Assembly (NCBI GenBank): GCA_026981985.1
Contig: JALSHZ010000105.1
Location: forward strand, 1 to 51,621
Direction of reading: 5' to 3'
Source of the DNA: Gammaproteobacteria bacterium
Lineage (GTDB): Bacteria > Pseudomonadota > Gammaproteobacteria > UWMA-0217
DNA: 51,621 bases
The notes beneath the pieces were generated by a model. The model searched no databases and was not told where the DNA came from. It saw nothing but the letters and a program-made list of their open reading frames with translations. Shown here piece by piece: positions 45,948-51,621 of the stretch (the stretch's first letter is position 1; every line of letters begins with the position of its first letter). The position numbers and the translations under genes are program-made.

Positions 45948-48900
45948 CTACAGCAGGACTTTCTCGACCCCGCCCGCAACTGTCTCGTCCACGAAACGCT
46001 GTTGCCAGCCATCCCCGAGGATGCGGTTCGCCAGTTCGACGACGATGTAGTCGGTTTCCAGGCCGGTGTCTTCGCGGTAGCGTTCCAGCCCCTGCTGGCA
46101 GGCGGGGCAACTGGTGAGTATCTTGACGTTGCCATCAACAACCTGTTCTTGCCCGCTCAACGCCTTGATACCGTTTTTCAGCTCCTCAAGTTTGCGAAAA
46201 CGCACCTGCGTGGCGATGTCCGGGCGGCTGACGGCAAAGGTGCCGGCTTCTCCACAGCAGCGATCGGACAACTGGACTTCGCTACCTAGCAGGCTGCTGC
46301 CGACCTCGATGGAGTCATACAGCTTCATCGGGGTGTGGCAGGGCTCGTGGTAGAGGTACTGCCTACCTGCAAGACCTTCGGCGCTGACACCCTTTTCCAT
46401 CAGGTATTCGTGGATGTCGATGAGCCGGCAGCCAGGAAAGATCTGCTCGAATTCGTACTTGAGCAGCTGATCCATGCAGGTGCCACAGGAAACCATGACG
46501 GTCTTGATATCCATGTAGTTCAGCGTGTTGGCAACGCGGTGGAACAAAACCCGGTTTTCGGTGGAGATCGCTTTTCCTTTCGCTAGCTCACCGCCGGCCG
46601 TCTGCGGATAACCGCAGCAAAGATACCCCGGCGGCAACACAACTTCCGCACCAGTGTGGGCGAGCATGGCGAGAGTCGCCAGCCCAACCTGACTGAACAG
46701 TCGCTCGGAGCCACAACCGGGAAAATAGAATATCGCTTCACCGCTACCCGGCGCAGTATTCGGCCGCCGCAGAATTGGTACCATTTTGTCGTCTTCGACC
46801 CCCAGCAGTGCACGCATTGTTTTGTTTGGCAGCGCCGCTGGCATGGGTTTGCGCACGAATTCGATAACCTGCGCCTTGATGGCCGGCTTACCTGTCGTCG
46901 CCTGTGGCCGTTGCTCGGCCTTAATCAGACCCGCCTTGCCAAACAGCCAGTGTCCCAGCCGCTGCGATTGATAACCCCATTCGACGACCGCCTTGCGCAT
47001 CAACCGAATCGTGCGCGGATCCTTGACGTTCAGGAAGGCCATCGATAGCGCTGTCATGGCCTTGGGATGACGTTTGCCACGCTGTTTGAGGATGGCACGC
47101 ATCTTCACCGTGACATCACCAAAGTCGATGTTGACCGGACAAGGCTTCAGGCAACGATGGCAAATGGTGCAGTGATTGGCAACGTCGTTCATCTCCTCGA
47201 AGTGGCGAAACGAGACACCACGCCGGGTCTGCTCTTCGTAGAGAAACGCTTCGATCATCAGGCCGGTGGCAAGAATCTTGTTGCGCGGGGAATAGAGCAG
47301 ATTGGCGCGGGGCACGTGGGTGGTACACACAGGCTTGCACTTGCCGCAACGCAGGCAGTGTTTGATGTCATCGTTGAGATCGCCAAGTTCGCTGTCCTCC
47401 AGGATTAGCGCTTCCTGCTGCACCAATTGCAGTGAGGGTGTATAGGCGTTGTCGAGACCACTGCCAGGCATGAGCTTGCCACGGTTGAAATTACCTGCCG
47501 GATCGACCGCCTCCTTGTAGTGCTGAAAACGGCGAACGCTGTCGTCGTCGAGATATTTGAACTTGGTGATGCCAATACCGTGCTCGCCGGAAATCACGCC
47601 ATCGAGCCGCTGCGCCAGCGCCATGATCTCATCGACGATCCGGTCGGCCTCGTGCAGCATCTGGTAGTTGTCGGAGTGCACCGGGATATTGGTGTGGACA
47701 TTGCCATCGCCCGCATGCATATGCAGTGCGACAAACAGCCTGCTTGAGCGTATTTCAGCGTGGACCTGATCGAGCTGTTCCCGCAGGAAGCGGAAATCGC
47801 GGCCGGCAAAGATCGTCTTCAGCGTCTCTTCGATCGAACGGCGGTATGAGATGCGCAAGCTACGGCGCAGCAGCAGGTCGATGATTCGGTCGCCGGGACG
47901 CAGATCCTCCCTGGCGGCGTCATCAAGCAGATCCGGCACGGTTTCCGCTGCGGTTTCGCGCGCTTCGAGAATCTCTTCCCACTGAGTTCGCACAGCTGCG
48001 AGATGTTTCAGCGCGGCTTCCAGCTTGAGGCTGATCTGCTTCTCACGTTCCGCGCTTGCCTCAACGCTTTTCGCGCCCCGCAATTCCGCGGGATCACTGC
48101 GCAGATACGCCTCCACCGCCGCGACAATCCGCAGCTTGTTGCGCATCGACTGGTCGATGTTAAGGCGCTCGATGCCTTCACTGTAGGCAGCGAGGTTATG
48201 CAACGGTATGACGACATCCTCGTTGATCTTGAAGGCGTTGGTATGCGCCGCAATCGCCGCGGTGCGAGAGCGGTCGAGCCAGAACTGGCGGCGTGCTTCG
48301 GGGCTGATGGCGACGAAGCCGACGCCCTGACGTGCCGCTGCCATCTCGACCATTCTCTGCGCCGCAGCAGAGACATCTTCTTCACGATCACCAACGACAT
48401 CGGCAATCAGAATCATTTTCGGCAAATGTATGGAGGCACCCTTGGGGGTGTACTTCACCGCCTTGATATAGCGCTCGTCGAGATGTTCAAGGCCAGCCAA
48501 CGTGACTGTTTCATCCGCTTCAAGCATGTCGATGATCTCGACGATGGCCGGTACAGCTTCGTGCAAGTCACTGCCGTAGAATTCCAGGCATACCGTTTGT
48601 GTCACCGCCGACATCTGGTGAAGAACGAAGACGCCTGAGGTAATCAGCCCATCACAACCCTCTTTCTGAACGCCAGGCAACCCGCCGAGGAATTTGTCAG
48701 TCACATCCTTGCCAAGGCCAGCCTTACGAAACATCGCCCCAGGAAATTCGAGCAACTCAGACTCACCTTGCAGGGTCTTGCCGTCTTCGCCAAAGCGTTT
48801 GACCCGAAAACGAACGGTCTCCTGCCGATGAATCTTGCCCAGGTTATGGCCAAGTCGCTCCACTTCCAGCCAGCGACCATCGGGCGTAACCATGCGCCAG

Positions 48901-49805
48901 CTGACCAAGTTGTCGAGCGTGGTGCCCCACAGTACCGCTTTCTTGCCACCGGCATTCATGGCGATATTGCCGCCAATGGTGGAGGCATCCTGCGATGTCG
49001 GGTCTACCGCGAAGATGTATCCAGCGGCGGCCGCCTTTTCGGAAACCCGCTTGGTCACCACGCCAGCGCCAGCACGAATCGTCGCCACCTCGCGCTCGAC
49101 CCCATCGATATGCTTCAGAGTGACTTCGCCCAGTTGCTCCAACTTTTCGGTGTTGATGACCACGCTGTCCGGCACCAGCGGGATTGCGCCGCCCGTGTAG
49201 CCTGTGCCGCCGCCCCGGGGAATGACTGTCAGCCCCAGCTTGATACAACTGCGCACCAGACCCGCCACCTCCGCTTCGGTGTCGGGCGTGAGTACCACGA
49301 GCGGCAGCTCTACGCGCCAGTCGGTTGCATCGGTGACGTGAGAGACTCGGGCGAGACCGCCAAAATCGATATTGTCCCGACGGGTGTGTTTGAGAAATTC
49401 CTTCAGCGCCTTCTTGCGCAACGCTATCTGGCGCGGGAAGGAGGCTGCGAAGTCATCGACGGCCTTGCAGGCACGTCGCGCCAGATCCAACGCTATTTCG
49501 TTGCCATCGGCCCTTGCCTCGATTTGGCGCAAACGATGGCGCATCGCTTCGATCAATGCGTGCAGGCGCTTCGGCGTTTCGAGAAGATCATTTTGAATAT
49601 AGGGGTTGCGGGTCACTACCCAGAGGTCGCCAAGGACTTCCAGCAGCATCCGCGCCGATATGCCGGTGCGGCGGGCACCGCGAAGTTCCTCGATAATTTC
49701 CCAGGCATCGGCGCCGAGCAGGCGAATAACGATTTCGCGATCGGAAAACGAAGTGTAGTTGTAGGGAATTTCCCGAATTCTCGGGCTGGCGGCAGCAGCT
49801 GACAT
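45948..49805 (-). CDS. Fused FAD-linked oxidase / Fe-S / CCG-domain dehydrogenase (DUF3683 type), 1285 residues
   Basis: A GlcD-like and GlcF-like fusion. Residues 1-140: DUF3683-type N terminus. About 165-790: FAD-binding PCMH domain ([33 protein letters not shown]) and an oxidase C-terminal part ([20 protein letters not shown]). About 830-935: two 4Fe-4S motifs ([24 protein letters not shown]). The rest: CCG domains ([39 protein letters not shown]). It probably oxidises a 2-hydroxy acid such as D-lactate or glycolate and passes electrons to quinone or a cytochrome. The exact substrate is unknown. ATG 49805 is used. Confidence 0.88.
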   Translation of the reverse strand: MSAAAASPRIREIPYNYTSFSDREIVIRLLGADAWEIIEELRGARRTGISARMLLEVLGDLWVVTRNPYIQNDLLETPKRLHALIEAMRHRLRQIEARADGNEIALDLARRACKAVDDFAASFPRQIALRKKALKEFLKHTRRDNIDFGGLARVSHVTDATDWRVELPLVVLTPDTEAEVAGLVRSCIKLGLTVIPRGGGTGYTGGAIPLVPDSVVINTEKLEQLGEVTLKHIDGVEREVATIRAGAGVVTKRVSEKAAAAGYIFAVDPTSQDASTIGGNIAMNAGGKKAVLWGTTLDNLVSWRMVTPDGRWLEVERLGHNLGKIHRQETVRFRVKRFGEDGKTLQGESELLEFPGAMFRKAGLGKDVTDKFLGGLPGVQKEGCDGLITSGVFVLHQMSAVTQTVCLEFYGSDLHEAVPAIVEIIDMLEADETVTLAGLEHLDERYIKAVKYTPKGASIHLPKMILIADVVGDREEDVSAAAQRMVEMAAARQGVGFVAISPEARRQFWLDRSRTAAIAAHTNAFKINEDVVIPLHNLAAYSEGIERLNIDQSMRNKLRIVAAVEAYLRSDPAELRGAKSVEASAEREKQISLKLEAALKHLAAVRTQWEEILEARETAAETVPDLLDDAAREDLRPGDRIIDLLLRRSLRISYRRSIEETLKTIFAGRDFRFLREQLDQVHAEIRSSRLFVALHMHAGDGNVHTNIPVHSDNYQMLHEADRIVDEIMALAQRLDGVISGEHGIGITKFKYLDDDSVRRFQHYKEAVDPAGNFNRGKLMPGSGLDNAYTPSLQLVQQEALILEDSELGDLNDDIKHCLRCGKCKPVCTTHVPRANLLYSPRNKILATGLMIEAFLYEEQTRRGVSFRHFEEMNDVANHCTICHRCLKPCPVNIDFGDVTVKMRAILKQRGKRHPKAMTALSMAFLNVKDPRTIRLMRKAVVEWGYQSQRLGHWLFGKAGLIKAEQRPQATTGKPAIKAQVIEFVRKPMPAALPNKTMRALLGVEDDKMVPILRRPNTAPGSGEAIFYFPGCGSERLFSQVGLATLAMLAHTGAEVVLPPGYLCCGYPQTAGGELAKGKAISTENRVLFHRVANTLNYMDIKTVMVSCGTCMDQLLKYEFEQIFPGCRLIDIHEYLMEKGVSAEGLAGRQYLYHEPCHTPMKLYDSIEVGSSLLGSEVQLSDRCCGEAGTFAVSRPDIATQVRFRKLEELKNGIKALSGQEQVVDGNVKILTSCPACQQGLERYREDTGLETDYIVVELANRILGDGWQQRFVDETVAGGVEKVLL

Positions 49806-49891
49806 ATCCGGCAAGGCAGGGTGACTTTCGGGGCGCCATCATATCACTCCCCCAGCAGAAACCGAATTGACAATCCGCGCCAGCCCCATAC

Positions 49892-49924
49892 GATAAGGGC
49901 GCGACCATTGGCCGCGCCCTTATC
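49892..49924. terminator. Stem-loop between the cytochrome fusion and the dehydrogenase
   Basis: A perfect 12-bp stem GATAAGGGCGCG / CGCGCCCTTATC with a 9-base loop, downstream of the gene ending at 49969. No long T-run. Confidence 0.72.
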
Positions 49925-49968
49925 AGCTAAACGCCGGGACTCAAGCCTTCCCGGATGAGGGTTGCAGA

Positions 49969-51087
49969 TCAGAACTCGCCGGTAGCGCCCGCAACCATGA
50001 TGTCCAGCATGGCCTGATTGACGCGGATAGCCGTCTCAACGACATCAGGCGCAAGCAACTTGCTGTTGATCAGCATGTCGAGGTTGAGCATCATCAGCCA
50101 AGGCTTACCTTCTTTGTCTTCGACCAACGCGATACGGCAAGGCATATAGCTGGCGAAAATCGGGTTGTTCACAATCATCGTGCGAGCATCCATCGGATCA
50201 CAGAATTGCAAGATCGTCAGGTAAGGCGTCTCGACACCCCGCGCTTCAAGCTCTTTGGAGACATGCTGCTGCCCCACCATCTTGAGGTTGATTTCGGCAG
50301 CCTTCGACATCATCGCTTCGATGGCGTCTTCTTTGCTGACACCTTCTCTAAGCGCCATTTGGGCAACTGTTTGTGTAATATCGGTGATCTGCAATCCCTT
50401 GGAGGCAGTTGGAGGTGCGGCTTTCGCAAGCGCTACTGCGGTGACTTGTGGTACATAGATCTCACCTCCAGCAACAAATTTCTTGTCGTCCAGTGTCGCC
50501 AGATAAGCCGTAATATTGCGAATGTCCTCTTTCGAATAATCATCAAAAGTTTCATCTTCAGGATCATTTGCATGCTCACGCATCTTCGCCTTGAACAGGT
50601 TGATCGAAGAGTCTATGTAGGCAAAATGCTGACCGGCTAGTGGTGGCGCTTCCTTCCGGGGCTTACCGAACCCGTCCTTGGCATGACAGGTCTTACAATC
50701 CCCCTTATAAATCTCTCGTCCTTTTTCCGGATCACCAACGGCCTGCTTGATATCGAACTGAGAGTCTTTCGAGACATCGATCCGCGACAGATAGTCGGAA
50801 ATATCTTCAATATCCTGATCCGTCATGCTTTTGATACCGGAGGTAGTATCCATCAGGAGATTGACCCTTTTCCCGTCGCGGTACTCCTTAATTGCCTTAA
50901 CCAAGTAATATTTCGGCAATCCAGCAAGGCGCGGTGAAATCCCACCTGGCGTCCCTTGTCCATACTGGCCATGGCAAAGCGCACAGGTTTTGTTGATCTC
51001 CTTACCGCGAGCCAGATCACCAGCCAACAGATGTGCCGGTGCCAGCAGCGAAAACACGGCCGCGATCAAAATAAAGAGTCTTGTCAT
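49969..51087 (-). CDS. Diheme cytochrome c fused to a DUF302 domain
   Basis: A 372-residue secreted protein: signal peptide (LFILIAAVFSLLAPAHLLA), cytochrome c domain 1 with CALCH (35-39), domain 2 with CKTCH (131-135), a linker and a C-terminal DUF302 domain (about 240-372: TPYLTILQFCDPMDARTMI, MPCRIALVED). DUF302 alone is a small fold of unknown function. The fusion suggests a periplasmic redox protein handling a small ligand, possibly a sulfur compound. TGGAGG precedes the ATG. It lies upstream of the large dehydrogenase on the same strand, which could be its electron donor. Confidence 0.87.
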   Translation of the reverse strand: MTRLFILIAAVFSLLAPAHLLAGDLARGKEINKTCALCHGQYGQGTPGGISPRLAGLPKYYLVKAIKEYRDGKRVNLLMDTTSGIKSMTDQDIEDISDYLSRIDVSKDSQFDIKQAVGDPEKGREIYKGDCKTCHAKDGFGKPRKEAPPLAGQHFAYIDSSINLFKAKMREHANDPEDETFDDYSKEDIRNITAYLATLDDKKFVAGGEIYVPQVTAVALAKAAPPTASKGLQITDITQTVAQMALREGVSKEDAIEAMMSKAAEINLKMVGQQHVSKELEARGVETPYLTILQFCDPMDARTMIVNNPIFASYMPCRIALVEDKEGKPWLMMLNLDMLINSKLLAPDVVETAIRVNQAMLDIMVAGATGEF

Positions 51088-51476
51088 TACATGCCTCCAG
51101 GGTCCATTTATTAAGTTTTATCGTTACCGCATGCTGCCAGCTTTGAGTGAAAACACTCGATTGAGACTGGCCCTCCCCAGAAAGCAGCTGATCTGCACAC
51201 CGATCAACGCCGGCCATAGTGAATAGCTGGTTAACGGTTAGAAAGGAGAAAGCGGGAAGGCCGATGTGACCATTTTTCATCCGTATCAGTCAATCGCAAA
51301 TATGCTCGGCTGCAATAAAACCAGGATATTCCGTCAGAAACGGCGGACACTCAGGAGAAATTCCCAGGATAGTACTACCCCATTTTTCTGGAAAGCGACT
51401 GCATCCCCCCACAATACATCTAGCCCACCGAACGCCTGGCTTGCGCTCGCTACGACTACGCATCCCCCATTAAAAA
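51088..51476. other. Non-coding gap
   Basis: No convincing gene on either strand. It should hold the promoter of the cytochrome fusion gene; I see no clear -35/-10 pair. Confidence 0.5.
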
Positions 51477-51506
51477 AGCCCCTGCAAGAGTTAACCTGCA
51501 GGGGCT
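51477..51506 (-). terminator. rRNA operon terminator
   Basis: A perfect 10-bp stem AGCCCCTGCA / TGCAGGGGCT with a 10-base loop. On the minus strand it is followed by six T. It ends the ribosomal RNA operon whose 5S gene lies just beyond. Confidence 0.92.
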
Positions 51507-51516
51507 CGGTATAAAA

Positions 51517-51621
51517 GCCTGGCGGTGACCTACTTTCGCATGGGGAGGCCCCACACTATCATCGGCGCTAAGTCGTTTCACTTCCGAGTTCGGGATGGGA
51601 TCGGGTGGTTCCAACTCGCTA
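51517..51621 (-). rRNA. rrf: 5S ribosomal RNA, 3' part (runs off the window)
   Basis: On the minus strand the end of the window reads GGAACCACCCGATCCCATCC ... GAACTCGGAAGTGAAACG ... GTAGGTCACCGCCAGGC, typical of 5S rRNA. The 5' end lies beyond 51621. The 16S and 23S genes would follow outside the window. Confidence 0.95.

Noticed and set aside
51266-51514. Possible 82-codon gene before the rRNA operon
   Set aside because: It runs into the rRNA terminator, has Pro/Thr-rich random composition and no binding site.

Overview
The window looks like chromosomal DNA of an environmental gammaproteobacterium. Support comes from prfB with its programmed frameshift, a pcnB-folK-panBC style operon, RfaH, Hsp15, RoxA and an iron superoxide dismutase. 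A YeeE/YedE sulfur-compound transporter and several periplasmic c-type cytochromes fit a sulfur-cycling or chemolithotrophic lifestyle, but that is inference and I do not name a genus.

Positions 1-18110 form a metal-handling accessory region. A MerR-family regulator (211-669) and a periplasmic multicopper oxidase with a small SHOCT protein (2763-1032, minus strand) share the same MerR-type operator-promoter (134-165 and 2880-2911). Next comes a minus-strand cluster: ECF sigma factor, membrane anti-sigma-like protein, small secreted protein, Met-rich DUF3106-type protein, outer-membrane barrel, and a lipoprotein multicopper oxidase with a long N-terminal extension and Met-rich repeats (8867-3041). 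On the plus strand follow a porin-like protein with a diheme cytochrome (9960-11820), then a CzcI-like peptide and an HME-type RND efflux system czcCBA (11967-18110). Two small Cys/His-rich secreted proteins and two related palindromes tie the porin/cytochrome and czc units together.

Positions 18182-26331 hold rfaH, prfB, tRNA-Lys(UUU), the YeeE/YedE transporter, queC-queE, a PKHD-type hydroxylase, and a three-gene run of a dihydrolipoamide dehydrogenase-like flavoprotein, an unknown 94-residue protein and an orphan MbcA/ParS-type antitoxin-like protein.

Positions 26347-33988 hold conserved hypotheticals, a GNAT enzyme, a class II glutamine amidotransferase-fold protein lacking its catalytic Cys2, nadC and two envelope proteins. 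Positions 34106-39361 are a housekeeping minus-strand block (pcnB, folK, deoxynucleoside kinase, panB, panC, panD) plus hslR.

Positions 39521-51621 contain a hairpin- and GGA-rich leader before a small membrane protein, the overlapping purB-roxA-GNAT set, a GMC oxidoreductase, sodB, a giant fused FAD/Fe-S dehydrogenase (1285 residues), a diheme cytochrome-DUF302 fusion, and the 3' part of a 5S rRNA gene on the minus strand.

Two small non-coding elements (750-957 and 44957-45088) share 17-18 bp terminal inverted repeats, have different cores and are flanked by direct repeats. They look like a MITE family.
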